In this document: piece by piece, positions 24,530 to 33,206 of the stretch
Numbering within the stretch: the first letter of the stretch is position 1
Layout of the letters: every line of letters begins with the position of its first letter
Assembly (NCBI GenBank): GCA_041688815.1
Contig: JBDNHK010000057.1
Location: forward strand, 62,001 to 126,000
DNA length: 64,000 bases
DNA from: Rhabdothermincola_A sp041688815
GTDB lineage: Bacteria; Actinomycetota; Acidimicrobiia; Acidimicrobiales; Acidimicrobilacustridaceae
Direction of reading: 5' to 3'
Program-made: the position numbers and the translations under genes
Notes under the pieces: generated by a model
The model's database searches: none
What the model saw: the letters and a program-made list of their open reading frames with translations, nothing else
Told to the model about the DNA's origin: nothing

Positions 24530-26173
24530 ATGGGTGACCACAACCTGGCCGAGGTGATCTCGGCGGTGGCCGCTGCCGTGGGTGACCGCGAAGCCATCGT
24601 GCACGGGGACCGCCGGTTGAGCTTCGCCGACCTGATGGAGCGCACCCACCGGCTGGGGAACGCCCTGCACGACCGGGGCCTGGGTGTGCACCGGCCGCGG
24701 CACGAGCTGGACAGCTGGGAGTCGGGCCAGGACCACCTCGCTCTTTACCTGCACAACTGCCCCGAGTACCTCGAAGGAATGCTCGGGGCGTACTGCGCCC
24801 GGGTGGCGCCGTTCAACGTGAACTACCGCTACGTGGCCGAGGAGCTGCGCTACCTGCTGGCCGATGCCGGGGCGCGGGGCATCGCCTACCACTCGACGTT
24901 CGCGCCCACGCTCGAGGCGGTGCGGGCCGAGCTGCCCGACCTCCAGGTGCTGCTCCAAGTGCCCGACGGCTCCGGCCACGAGCTGCTCCCCGATGCCGTC
25001 TGGTACGACGATGCCCTGTCCGCCGCCTCCCCCGAACCGGTGCCGGTGGTGGTGTCCCCCGACGACCTCTACATCCTCTACACCGGTGGCACGACCGGCA
25101 TGCCCAAAGGCGTGCTGTGGCGCCAGGGCGACATCTACCCGGCGGCGATGGGCGGACGCCAGACCGGCACCGGAGAGGAGTGGGCCGACCTCGAAGCCAT
25201 CGTCACCAACGCCGTCAGCGGTGGGGCCCGGGTGCTGCCCGCTCCCCCGTTCATGCACGGCGCCGCCCACTGGGTGGCGTTCAACGCCCTGGGCGGTGGC
25301 AACACCATCGTGCTCCCCCACAACACCACCGGCCTCGACGCCGCCGACGTGTGGTCGACCGTCGAGGCCGAGAAGGTCAACATCGTGCTCATCGTGGGCG
25401 ACGCCTTCGGGCGCCCACTCCTCGACGAGCTGAACCGCACCCCGTACGACACCTCGTCGATGATCCTGCTGGCGTCGGGCGGCGCCGCCTTGTCGGCGCC
25501 GATGAAGGCCGGCTTCCTGGAGGCGTTGCCGAACATCGCCATCCTCGACGCCGTCGGGGCATCCGAGACCGGGGCCCAGGGCTCGCAGGTCAGCGCCGCC
25601 GGCACCGATGCCAGCACGGGCACGTTCACACCCGGCCCGGGCATGGTGATCGTGTCCGAGGACCTCAGCCGGGTGCTGTCACCGGGCGACACCGGGGTCG
25701 GCTGGCTGGCCCAACGGGGCCGGGTGCCACTCGGGTACCTGGGCGACGAGGCCAAGACGGCCCGCACGTTCCCGTTGATCCACAGCGAGCGCTACGCCGT
25801 GCCCGGCGACCGGGCCCAGTACGCGGCCGAAGGCCTGCTCGACCTCCTCGGCCGCGACTCGGTGACGATCAACTCCGGGGGCGAGAAGATCTTCGCCGAG
25901 GAGGTCGAGGCGGCGTTGTCGCATCATCCCGCCGTGTACGACGTGGTGGTGACGGGCCGCCCCAGCGAACGGTGGGGTTCCGAGGTCGTGGCCGTGGTGC
26001 AGCTACGGGTCGGTTTCGACGCCACCATCGCCGATCTCATCGAGGAGTGCGAGCGCCACGTGGCCCGCTACAAGCTGCCCAAGGACGTGGTCTTCGTCGA
26101 GAAGGTGGTGCGCTCCCCGGCCGGCAAGGCCGACTACCGCTGGGCCCAGGAAACCGTCGCCGCCGAGGCTTGA
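24530..26173 (+). CDS. Acyl-CoA synthetase (AMP-forming)
   Basis: This 547-residue ANL enzyme activates an organic acid to acyl-CoA through an acyl-adenylate. The nucleotide loop LYTGGTTGMPKGVLW is at about residues 183-197. Later motifs include GASETGAQGSQ, the hinge region LLDLLGRDSVTINSGGEKIFAEEVE and the catalytic Lys in SPAGKADYRW. The GRDS, TINSGGEK and AGKADYRW forms resemble the FadD19/FadD3-like group of actinobacteria, but the substrate is not determined. A GAGGGGG ribosome site precedes the ATG. Confidence 0.9.
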   Translation: MGDHNLAEVISAVAAAVGDREAIVHGDRRLSFADLMERTHRLGNALHDRGLGVHRPRHELDSWESGQDHLALYLHNCPEYLEGMLGAYCARVAPFNVNYRYVAEELRYLLADAGARGIAYHSTFAPTLEAVRAELPDLQVLLQVPDGSGHELLPDAVWYDDALSAASPEPVPVVVSPDDLYILYTGGTTGMPKGVLWRQGDIYPAAMGGRQTGTGEEWADLEAIVTNAVSGGARVLPAPPFMHGAAHWVAFNALGGGNTIVLPHNTTGLDAADVWSTVEAEKVNIVLIVGDAFGRPLLDELNRTPYDTSSMILLASGGAALSAPMKAGFLEALPNIAILDAVGASETGAQGSQVSAAGTDASTGTFTPGPGMVIVSEDLSRVLSPGDTGVGWLAQRGRVPLGYLGDEAKTARTFPLIHSERYAVPGDRAQYAAEGLLDLLGRDSVTINSGGEKIFAEEVEAALSHHPAVYDVVVTGRPSERWGSEVVAVVQLRVGFDATIADLIEECERHVARYKLPKDVVFVEKVVRSPAGKADYRWAQETVAAEA

Positions 26174-26227
26174 CGCCGGCGCCGGCGAGACCGCGGAGCA
26201 TGGCCCGACGGACCCCACCGAGGCCTC

Positions 26228-26233
26228 TACAGT
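26228..26233 (+). promoter_or_regulatory. Candidate -10 (TACAGT), leaderless DMFase-like gene
   Basis: TACAGT lies seven bases before the ATG at 26241. Confidence 0.48.
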
Positions 26234-26240
26234 CGACCCG

Positions 26241-27943
26241 ATGCGCTACGCAGACCCTGCCTCCCTGCGCCGCTTGCGGCAGCGCCAGTTCACGGCCTGG
26301 GCGTTGGCGGTGGGCCTGCTGCTGGTGGTCGGGGCCGGTGGCGCTCTCGGCCTGCGGACGCCCGACACCAAGGTGGCGGCGCGGTCCAACAGCACCCCGC
26401 CGGTGACCACGTCGGAGCAAGCCGTTCCGGTGGCCGCCGAGGCCCCCCAGGCCGATGGCGATGCCGGGCCTTCGATCGACGACTACCGCGGACCGACCTG
26501 GATCGCCGACGAGAACGCCAAGCCCGGCACCACCGAATGGCAGATCGCCGATGACCCCAAGATGTGGGACAAGATCCGCGGCTTCGCCGACGCCACCAGC
26601 GTCGACTTCGGCGAGAGCGTGGTCATGCGGGTGTCGACGAAGGCCCCCACCTGGCGGGTCGACGCCTACCGCATCGGGTACTACGGCGGGGGCGGGGGCG
26701 GCTGATCTGGTCGAGCCCCGACCAGCCCGGGGTGGTGCAACCCAAGGCCGTGATCGACCCGAAGACCTACATGCACGAGTCGCCCTGGGTGCCGTCGCTC
26801 ACCGTGCAGACCGACGGCACCTGGCCGCCCGGGCAGTACATGCTCAAACTGGTGAGCTCCGACGGTGGGGCCACGTTCGTGCCCCTGGTGGTACGCGACG
26901 ACGGCAGCGAGGCGCCACTGCTGATGCAGAGCGCGGTGACCACCTGGCAGGCCTACAACCCGTGGGGCGGAACCAACCTCTACACCGGCATCAGAGGCGA
27001 GTCGGCCACGCGGGCCCGCGTCGTGAGCTTCGACCGCCCCTATGGGGGCAACGGCTCAGGGGAGTTCCTCATCCCGGAGTTCGAGTTCATCTGGTTCCTC
27101 GAACGCAACGGTTTCGACGTCACCTATTGGACCAACATCGACCTCGACGCCCAGGACGAACGGACTCTGCAACACAAGGCCATCCTCATCCCCGGCCACG
27201 ACGAGTACTACACGGTGGCCATGCGCCAGAGCCTCGAGAAGGCCGGCGACGCCGGGGTGAACCTGGCCTTCTTCGGGGCCAACAACGTCTACCGGCGCAT
27301 CCGGCTGGAGCCCTCGAAGCTGGGTGAACGCCGCCACGAGGTCAACTACCGATCGGCCTCGGAGGACCCCCTCAACGGCAAGGACAACGCCCAGGTCACC
27401 ACCTCGTTCCGCGAGGCGCCGGCCGCCAACCCCGAGAGCTCGTTGATCGGCAACTACTACGAGTGCAACCCGGTGAAGGCCGACTGGGTGGTGGGCGACG
27501 CCTCGGCGTGGATGTTCGAGGGGTCGGGCTTCAAGAACGGCGACAAGGTGACGAACATGGTCGGCAACGAGTACGACCGGGTCACCCCGGGCGTGCCCAC
27601 GCCGGAGAACATCCAGGTGCTCTCCCATTCGCCGGTGACGTGCAAGGGCGAGAAGTCGTTCGCCGACTCCACCTGGTACTCCGCCCCGAGCGGCGCCGGG
27701 GTGTTCTCGGCGGGCACGTTCGGGTGGAGCCCCCTGATGGACGAAGCCTGCCCGAACGGCATCGAGACCAGCCCACCGTGCCGTCTCCAGAAGGTCACCG
27801 AGAACCTGTTGAAGGCCTTCGCCGCCGGCCCCGCCGGTGCGGCGCACCCCAGCCAGAACAACCTGGCCAAGTTCGGCATCGGCCAGGTGAGGTCCGGCCC
27901 CACGACGACCTCGTCCCGCCCCGCCACCGCCGACACCGACTGA
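26241..27943 (+). pseudogene. Membrane-anchored DMFase large-subunit-like protein, split by a -1 frameshift
   Basis: The first frame (26241-26705) encodes a basic start, a membrane anchor (about residues 18-40), a Thr/Pro-rich linker and WRVDAYRIGYYGG, then stops in a run of glycine codons. A second frame continues at once with RLIWSSPDQPG and runs to 27943: FVPLVVRDD, SAVTTWQAYNPWGGTNLY, SFDRPYGG, GHDEYYTVAMR, NLAFFGANNVYRRIR. Together they match the C-terminal domain seen in N,N-dimethylformamidase large subunits. One missing G in the G5 runs at 26688-26698 explains the break. The product would face outside the cell; substrate unknown. It could be a sequencing error, a real mutation, or slippage. 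Confidence 0.8.
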
Positions 27944-27959
27944 GCCTGACGGGCCGAGC

Positions 27960-27988
27960 TTGCAGGCACGAACCTCATCTGCGAGAAT
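27960..27988 (+). promoter_or_regulatory. Candidate promoter of the secreted lipase-like gene
   Basis: TTGCAG (27960-27965) and GAGAAT (27983-27988) are 17 bases apart in the only AT-rich patch nearby. The -10 ends five bases before the ATG at 27994, implying a leaderless or almost leaderless mRNA. The -10 is a weak match. Confidence 0.35.
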
Positions 27989-27993
27989 TATCT

Positions 27994-29703
27994 ATGAGAC
28001 TTCTGACCTTCGTCGAGCCATCAGCCGTGTGCCAGTGGCGGGGGAAGAGCCGAGGCTCCGTGGTCCTAGTTGTCATGACGTTTCTCCTCGTCGCGCCAGC
28101 CTTCGTCAGCGCTGAAGCGAGGGCAGATGTCGATACGGCCGCCACCTCGACGACTCTGCCGGCGTCGGCCTTCGCCGCGTTACCCGCCGCTGAGCAGTCG
28201 AACATCAGCCCGTACCCCGTCCTCCAACGGCTCGGGCGCTGGGACGGCACCACCTTCCAACCCGTCGCCGCCGGCTCCCTCCCGCCGGGAAACCTCGTCG
28301 TCATGTCCCATGGATGGGCGCCGGGCTACCTCGACTCCTACCTACAGCTCCAGCTCTCGAGCCCCACCCTGGTGACCCTGTGGACCGCTGGGCTCGTCGA
28401 CACATCCGGCCGTTCATCGATGGACATCTGGGGCCCGACCGCCCAGGCCCTCCAAGCCGGTGACCCCACCTCGACAGTGATGATGTTCAGTTGGGTCGAC
28501 CAATCGGCCACCGCTGACAACCCCTTCGAGGCCCGCAACCCGGAACAGGCCACAGAGGTCAACGGGCACCGCCTCGCCACCGCCGTCGACAAGGCCCTCG
28601 CCCCGAACTTCCAGGCCGACGGCGGACAGGTCCACCTAATCGGCCACAGCTTCGGTGCCAGCGTCGCCACCACCGCCGCCCTCTCCCTGGCCGTCGCTCC
28701 CCGCCAGCTCACCCTCCTCGATTCGCCCGAGACGAAGGTGCCCGAGCTGGCCGGAGCGAAGAACAACCTGCGCTACAAGCTGCCCCGGCTCGACATCGGC
28801 CGCGGTCCCGGTCAGACCTTCGTCGACAACTACGTCTCGTACGTCGGGATGCGCTACTCGACGTTCCCCGGGCTCGAAGCCATCGTCGACGTGCAGACGG
28901 CGCCTCCACCCGACGCCGGACCCGCCGCCAAGCACGAGTTCGCCGTCGTCTGGTATCGATCCTCGGCCCAGGACGCGTCCGCCGACGTCGGCGTCTGGTG
29001 GTCGCCGCTCATCGGCGGGAACGTCGCTTCGCTCGGTACGTTCTACTCCCAGCCCGATCCGGCGGACCCGCTCGCCCTCGACGAGATAGAGGGACCGCCC
29101 TTGGCAGGTGTCAACTCGCAGCTGCTCCTCCCCACGACCGACCTCGTCGTGCCCGGCCCGTCCGTCACGCTGGGACGGGAGACGACCACGTGGAACCTCA
29201 CCTTCTCCACGGACGAGCAGTCGTTCTGGCTCGATTTCGACCTCAGATGGGCGGGCGCCCCCGGCGACGAGGTCTCGGTCTTCGTCGACGGGCGCCAGCG
29301 CTACCAGGCCGCCCTGCCAGTGGCCGGCACCGGGTCTCCGGGTGCGTTCCTGGCGCTCTACGACGTGGCCCCCGGTAACCACGTGATGAGCGTGGTGCTC
29401 TCCGGTCCCTCGGCCACCGGCCCACCGGCGGCGCCGACCACGGCCGTCGTGTCGGGGCTGCAATTGACTTCGGCCACCGGCATCCAGCGCAACTACACCG
29501 AGGCCGCGACCAACCGCCTGGCGGCCGTCGTCCTGATCGGGGCACTGGTCATCTCGTTGACCATCGTGATCGGGGTCATCGCTGCGCTGGTGTACCTGGT
29601 GGTCCGTCTCGTCCGCCGCCGTCGGCGACGCCGCGACTCCTACGACGTCGACACGACCAGCGTGGTCCCCCCACCGCCGACCCCGGAGCCCCCGCAACCC
29701 TGA
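27994..29703 (+). CDS. Secreted, C-terminally anchored alpha/beta hydrolase (lipase-like)
   Basis: The 569-residue protein starts with a signal peptide whose hydrophobic core is VVLVVMTFLLVAPAFVSA, ending ARA before Asp. NLVVMSHGWAPGY gives the oxyanion region and GHSFGAS (Ser219) the nucleophile elbow of a lipase/esterase. A beta-rich domain follows, then a membrane segment (VVLIGALVISLTIVIGVIAALVYLVV) and a short Arg-rich cytoplasmic stretch with a Pro-rich end. It would sit on the outer face of the membrane. It follows the DMFase-like gene by 50 bases, so both may act on the same external substrate. Substrate unknown. Confidence 0.8.
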   Translation: MRLLTFVEPSAVCQWRGKSRGSVVLVVMTFLLVAPAFVSAEARADVDTAATSTTLPASAFAALPAAEQSNISPYPVLQRLGRWDGTTFQPVAAGSLPPGNLVVMSHGWAPGYLDSYLQLQLSSPTLVTLWTAGLVDTSGRSSMDIWGPTAQALQAGDPTSTVMMFSWVDQSATADNPFEARNPEQATEVNGHRLATAVDKALAPNFQADGGQVHLIGHSFGASVATTAALSLAVAPRQLTLLDSPETKVPELAGAKNNLRYKLPRLDIGRGPGQTFVDNYVSYVGMRYSTFPGLEAIVDVQTAPPPDAGPAAKHEFAVVWYRSSAQDASADVGVWWSPLIGGNVASLGTFYSQPDPADPLALDEIEGPPLAGVNSQLLLPTTDLVVPGPSVTLGRETTTWNLTFSTDEQSFWLDFDLRWAGAPGDEVSVFVDGRQRYQAALPVAGTGSPGAFLALYDVAPGNHVMSVVLSGPSATGPPAAPTTAVVSGLQLTSATGIQRNYTEAATNRLAAVVLIGALVISLTIVIGVIAALVYLVVRLVRRRRRRRDSYDVDTTSVVPPPPTPEPPQP

Positions 29704-29800
29704 TGCCGACGAAGCGATCACGGGGGGAACCGAGCGAATCGGAACAGCCGACGCCGCGCCAGCAAGGAGGCTCAGCGAGGGCTCGCGTTTCGGCGAAGCC

Positions 29801-29820
29801 GGCGAGGCGAAGGCCTCGCC
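29801..29820. terminator. Stem-loop between convergent genes
   Basis: GGCGAGGC (29801-29808) and GCCTCGCC (29813-29820) form a perfect 8-bp stem with loop GAAG. It lies just after the acyl-CoA dehydrogenase stop and 100 bases after the lipase-like gene, so it can serve both. Confidence 0.5.
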
Positions 29821-29824
29821 AGAG

Positions 29825-31051
29825 TCACAGCGGGAGTTTGCCGGTCGCCGCTCTGGTGGTGCCGTGGTCCTTGTAGGCGGCGATGGTGCGTTGGGCGATG
29901 CGCATCTGGTGCACCTCGTCGGCGCCGTCGGCGAAGCGGGCCCAGCGGGCCTGTTGGGCCATGTGGGCCAGCGGGGTGTCGGTGGAGTAGCCGAGGGCGC
30001 CGTGCACCTGGATGGCGCGATCGATGATGCGGTTGAGCGAGTTGGCCACGAAGTGCTTGGCCATCGACACCTCGGAACTGAAGTCGAGCTTGTTGTCGAT
30101 GAGGTAGGCCGCGTGCAGCACCATGAGCTTCGACTGGTAGAGCTCCATGGCCGAGTCGGCGATCATCCACTGGATGCCCTGCTTCTCGGCCAGCAGCGAC
30201 CCGTGGGCAAAGCGGTTGAGAGAACGGTCGACCATCATGTCGAGGGCCACTTCGGCCTGACCGATCCAGCGCATGCAGTGGGCGAGCCGGGCCGGGCCGA
30301 GGCGGGCCTGGCCGAGCAGGTGGCCCTGGCCGCGACCGCCGAGCATCTGGTCGGCGTGCACCCGCAGGTCGGTGATCTGGATCTCGCAGTGGTTGTGGCT
30401 GCCCGCCATCGTCTCGACGTCACGCACAACCTCCCATCCGTCGGAGGGGATGTCGACGAGGAAGGCCGAGTTGGCGGCCTGGGGAAGCTCGGGGTCGTCC
30501 TCGGTGCGGGCGATGAGGATGGCGAACTTGGCGCCGCGGGCCCCGGAGATGAACCACTTGTGCCCGTTGATGACCCATTCGTCGCCATCGGGGTAGGCGT
30601 GGGTGCGGATGAGGGTGGGGTCGGAACCGGCGACCTCGGGCTCGGTCATGGCGAAGCACGATCGGGCCCGGCCGTCACAGAGCGGGCGCAGGTAGCGCTC
30701 CTTCTGGTCGTCGGTGGCCCAGTGCAACAGGGTGTGCATGTTGCCCTCGTCGGGGGCCTGGGCGTTGAGGGCGAAGGGGCCCATGCGGGTCTTGCCGGCC
30801 TCGGCCGACACCGCGGCCATGGCCACGTGACCGAGGCCCATGCCTCCCCATTCCTCGGGCATGTGGGGCAGCCACAGCTCGGCCTCCTTGGCCGCGGCGC
30901 GCATCTCGATGATGGCGCCGATCCACTGGTCGCGGCTCCAGTTCTCGGCGTCGGCCTTCGCCTCGATGGGCCGCACCACGTCGTCGAGGAAACGCTGGAC
31001 CCGGGCCCGGATGTCGTCGATCTCGGGCGGGAACGTGAAGTCGATCGCCAT
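29825..31051 (-). CDS. Acyl-CoA dehydrogenase, ACAD10/11-like
   Basis: This 408-residue flavoenzyme begins FTFPPEIDDIRARVQRFLDDVV and contains FAMTEPEVAGSDPTLIRT, EWVINGHKWFISGARGAKF and a C-terminal domain ending QVHGALGYSTDTPLAHMAQQARWARFADGADEVHQMRIAQR. GADEVH at the FAD/substrate site and the length fit the ACAD10/11-type group, often used for long or unusual acyl-CoAs. ATG at 31051 (MAIDFTFP) is chosen by alignment. A palindrome at 31081-31098 is a candidate operator. Confidence 0.9.
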   Translation of the reverse strand: MAIDFTFPPEIDDIRARVQRFLDDVVRPIEAKADAENWSRDQWIGAIIEMRAAAKEAELWLPHMPEEWGGMGLGHVAMAAVSAEAGKTRMGPFALNAQAPDEGNMHTLLHWATDDQKERYLRPLCDGRARSCFAMTEPEVAGSDPTLIRTHAYPDGDEWVINGHKWFISGARGAKFAILIARTEDDPELPQAANSAFLVDIPSDGWEVVRDVETMAGSHNHCEIQITDLRVHADQMLGGRGQGHLLGQARLGPARLAHCMRWIGQAEVALDMMVDRSLNRFAHGSLLAEKQGIQWMIADSAMELYQSKLMVLHAAYLIDNKLDFSSEVSMAKHFVANSLNRIIDRAIQVHGALGYSTDTPLAHMAQQARWARFADGADEVHQMRIAQRTIAAYKDHGTTRAATGKLPL

Positions 31052-31080
31052 GGACCGAGTCTGGCACACAGCCCCCTCTA

Positions 31081-31098
31081 CTTGACCGGCTGGTCAAG
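31081..31098 (-). promoter_or_regulatory. 18-bp inverted repeat, candidate TetR-type operator
   Basis: CTTGACCGGCTGGTCAAG has perfect 7-base arms around a 4-base centre. It lies 30 bases upstream of the acyl-CoA dehydrogenase start, includes a TTGACC -35-like hexamer on the minus strand and covers the stop codon of the M50 gene. Size and symmetry fit a TetR-family operator, a common control for fatty-acid genes in actinobacteria. Confidence 0.5.
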
Positions 31099-32233
31099 CG
31101 AGCGTGGCGGTCACCTCCGCCGCCGCGCCGAGGTGTCCGAGGTGCACCAACAGGTCGCGCAACAGCTCGGCTCCGGCCCGGCCATCGTCACCCATGAGCC
31201 CGAGCTCCGCGCCCACTGCGCCAGCCATTCCCCGTTGGGCCAGCACTGCGGCCAGCAGGCTCTTCGGGGGAGCCGCCGACTCCTTGGCCATCGCCCAGGC
31301 GGCAAGGGCCACGCCCTCCTCGCGGCGACCGGCGACCAACGCCTCGGCCGCGTGCAGCGCCATCGACCGTCCCGGCTTCAGGTCGTCGCCTCGGCCGGTT
31401 GCCGACCCGCTCACGGTGTCGGGGAAGGCCACGGTCACGTCACCGCGGAGCACCCGGCTCCACCCCAGGAGCTCGAGCATCCAGTCGCGGGTCTCGGTCG
31501 AGGGACGAGCGGCGGCCACGCGAGCCAGCACGGCGTCGGCCTCGGTGGGACGTCCTTCCAGGAGGGCTCGGTGGACCGCGGCCAACTCGTCGACGAGCTC
31601 GTCCTGGCGCACCTTGCGCAGCTGGCCGAGGTTCATGGCCGCCAGCACTCCCGCCATCACCGCCCCGAACAGGAAGCCCTGGCGCAGGGCCCACACCGCC
31701 AGTGCCCCGGCGACGACCACGGACAGGACCTCGGCCGCTTTGCGACCCCGACCCTTGGTGGTGGCGTCGCACACGGCCAGGAACACGTGACCGCCGTCGA
31801 GAGGCAGCACCGGCAGCAGGTTGAGCAGCGACCAGCCCACGTTGATCCACACCACCTGGGAAACGATCGTGCTGGCCGCACCAGGGGGCACCGCCCCGGA
31901 CCGCTCGAGGTACAGCGCCGGCAGCCCGATGAGCACCAGCGCCGCCAGTGGGCCGGCCAGGCTGGTGACGATCCGGGCGCCGGGGGTCAGGGACCCCTCC
32001 GCGCTGGTGAGGCCGCCGAACCCGTGCAGCATCACCCGCGGGGTGAGGCCGTAGAACCGGAAGGCCACGGCGTGGCCGAGCTCGTGCACCAGGATCGACA
32101 CGGTGGCGATGGCCACCCAGGTGGCCACGAACTCGGCGGGCTGGCCAAGACCGAGTAGTAGGATGATGACGAAGAAGGCCGGCTCGAGCCGCACCGGTAT
32201 CCCGACCAGCGTCACCTCCGGCGCCTTCACCAC
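31094..32233 (-). CDS. M50 (site-2-protease-like) membrane metalloprotease
   Basis: The 379-residue protein has the zinc site HELGH at residues 50-54 in a membrane helix, and the second ligand motif NLLPVLPLDGGHV further on. About five or six hydrophobic segments form the protease core. The C-terminal 170 residues are soluble and Ala/Glu-rich with a helical-repeat look. There is no PDZ domain. Such proteases cut regulatory proteins within the membrane; the target is unknown. GTG start, six bases from TAGCCT. Confidence 0.85.
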   Translation of the reverse strand: MVKAPEVTLVGIPVRLEPAFFVIILLLGLGQPAEFVATWVAIATVSILVHELGHAVAFRFYGLTPRVMLHGFGGLTSAEGSLTPGARIVTSLAGPLAALVLIGLPALYLERSGAVPPGAASTIVSQVVWINVGWSLLNLLPVLPLDGGHVFLAVCDATTKGRGRKAAEVLSVVVAGALAVWALRQGFLFGAVMAGVLAAMNLGQLRKVRQDELVDELAAVHRALLEGRPTEADAVLARVAAARPSTETRDWMLELLGWSRVLRGDVTVAFPDTVSGSATGRGDDLKPGRSMALHAAEALVAGRREEGVALAAWAMAKESAAPPKSLLAAVLAQRGMAGAVGAELGLMGDDGRAGAELLRDLLVHLGHLGAAAEVTATLA

Positions 32234-32239
32234 CGCCCC

Positions 32240-32245
32240 AGGCTA
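32240..32245 (-). promoter_or_regulatory. Candidate -10 (TAGCCT), leaderless M50 protease
   Basis: TAGCCT lies six bases before the GTG at 32233 and decides between that start and the next in-frame GTG. Confidence 0.5.
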
Positions 32246-32324
32246 CGAGGACAGTCGGCCTCACTCCACGCACCCGCCGACCGCGCTCGGGGACCGCGGG
32301 CCGTGGCGACGGATGCGGGTGTCG

Positions 32325-32720
32325 TCAGCGCCGGGACGCGAACTCGCACGCCGGGCCGGCGGCGTTCCGGAGCCGTTGGTCGAGCGTGGCCAGGGGCACG
32401 TGGAGGGCTTCGGCAATGGCGACGTACCAGGCGTCGCCGGTGGTGAGGTTGTGGCGGAGCGCCCAGATCCGCTCGGCGAAGGCCTCGTAGGGGAAGAGGT
32501 CGATCGGCAGCGCGACGAGGTCGGCATGAGCGAGCGTGGCGATGTCGTCGGAGATGGCGCCGGCTGCCGCCGCCCGACGCAGCACGTTGGCGGTCTCGAC
32601 CTCGATGAGGTGCGGGGCCGCCAGCCGCTCGGTGGCGATCAGGTGCTGGGCCCACCGGCCGTCAGGCCCGGTGTCGACGAGTGCGGCGACCACGACCGAC
32701 GCATCGACCACGATCGTCAT
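32325..32720 (-). CDS. vapC: VapC-type PIN-domain toxin
   Basis: The 131-residue PIN ribonuclease has its acidic residues in IVVDASVVVAAL, LIEVETANVLRR and LTTGDAWYVAIAEAL, which bind magnesium. VapC toxins cut specific RNAs, often tRNA or rRNA loops. The ATG overlaps the antitoxin stop (ATGA), so toxin synthesis depends on antitoxin translation. Confidence 0.9.
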   Translation of the reverse strand: MTIVVDASVVVAALVDTGPDGRWAQHLIATERLAAPHLIEVETANVLRRAAAAGAISDDIATLAHADLVALPIDLFPYEAFAERIWALRHNLTTGDAWYVAIAEALHVPLATLDQRLRNAAGPACEFASRR

Positions 32721-32950
32721 CGGCGATCGGCGTCACGATGGCCGATGATCGCCTCGGCCGACAGCGTCGTCCCGGTCCGGTCCTTGCGATCGGCAATGCG
32801 GGCGGCCAGGTCGGTCGGGTCGGGTCGGCGTACCACTTCGATCAGGTGGAGCCGGAGATACTCCTGCAACGACCGCCCCGACCGCGCCGCTCGAGCGGCC
32901 AACTCGTCGCGGGCAGAGTCGGGAACGTCACGGATGGTGATGGAAGCCAT
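32717..32950 (-). CDS. vapB: VapB/FitA-type ribbon-helix-helix antitoxin
   Basis: The 77-residue protein begins MASITIRDVPDSARDELAARAARSGRSLQEYLRLHLIEV, a ribbon-helix-helix DNA-binding domain of the FitA type. The C-terminal part should block the VapC active site. It precedes the toxin, the usual order, and probably represses the shared promoter at 32957-32979. Confidence 0.9.
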   Translation of the reverse strand: MASITIRDVPDSARDELAARAARSGRSLQEYLRLHLIEVVRRPDPTDLAARIADRKDRTGTTLSAEAIIGHRDADRR

Positions 32951-32956
32951 GACGTC

Positions 32957-32979
32957 ATACTAGCTGCACTGCATGCACT
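32957..32979 (-). promoter_or_regulatory. vapBC promoter and candidate operator
   Basis: On the minus strand TAGTAT (32957-32962) ends six bases before the vapB ATG, so the mRNA is probably leaderless. Just upstream is the 8-bp palindrome TGCATGCA (32970-32977), flanked by direct TGCACT repeats (32965-32970 and 32974-32979). These are likely contact sites for the VapBC complex. Confidence 0.5.
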
Positions 32980-33193
32980 CTACTGCTTCGCAACCTGAGG
33001 CAGCTATGTTCTTCCGGCTCCGGGAGTCGGCCACAACCGGAGCGGCACACCCCCCGGCCCGTACAGGAACCTCGCCGTCACAGAACCCGTCGTCTCGACG
33101 AGCAACAACGGCAACCCCGCCGAGCGATCCCACGCGAACCGGGTCAGCGTCCCAGCCGGCGCCGCCAACTGAGGTCCGGTCCGGTGACGGTCG

Positions 33194-33199
33194 TAGGCT
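33194..33199 (+). promoter_or_regulatory. Candidate -10 (TAGGCT), leaderless menG-menF
   Basis: TAGGCT lies seven bases before the GTG at 33207, favouring this start over the next GTG at 33210. Confidence 0.48.
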
Positions 33200-33206
33200 C
33201 GTCACC

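Noticed and set aside
32951..33206. N-terminal extension of menG from an ATG at 32973
   Set aside because: The extra 78 codons are Pro/Thr/Arg-rich without homology, and the TAGGCT -10 sits inside them seven bases before the GTG that begins the conserved protein.
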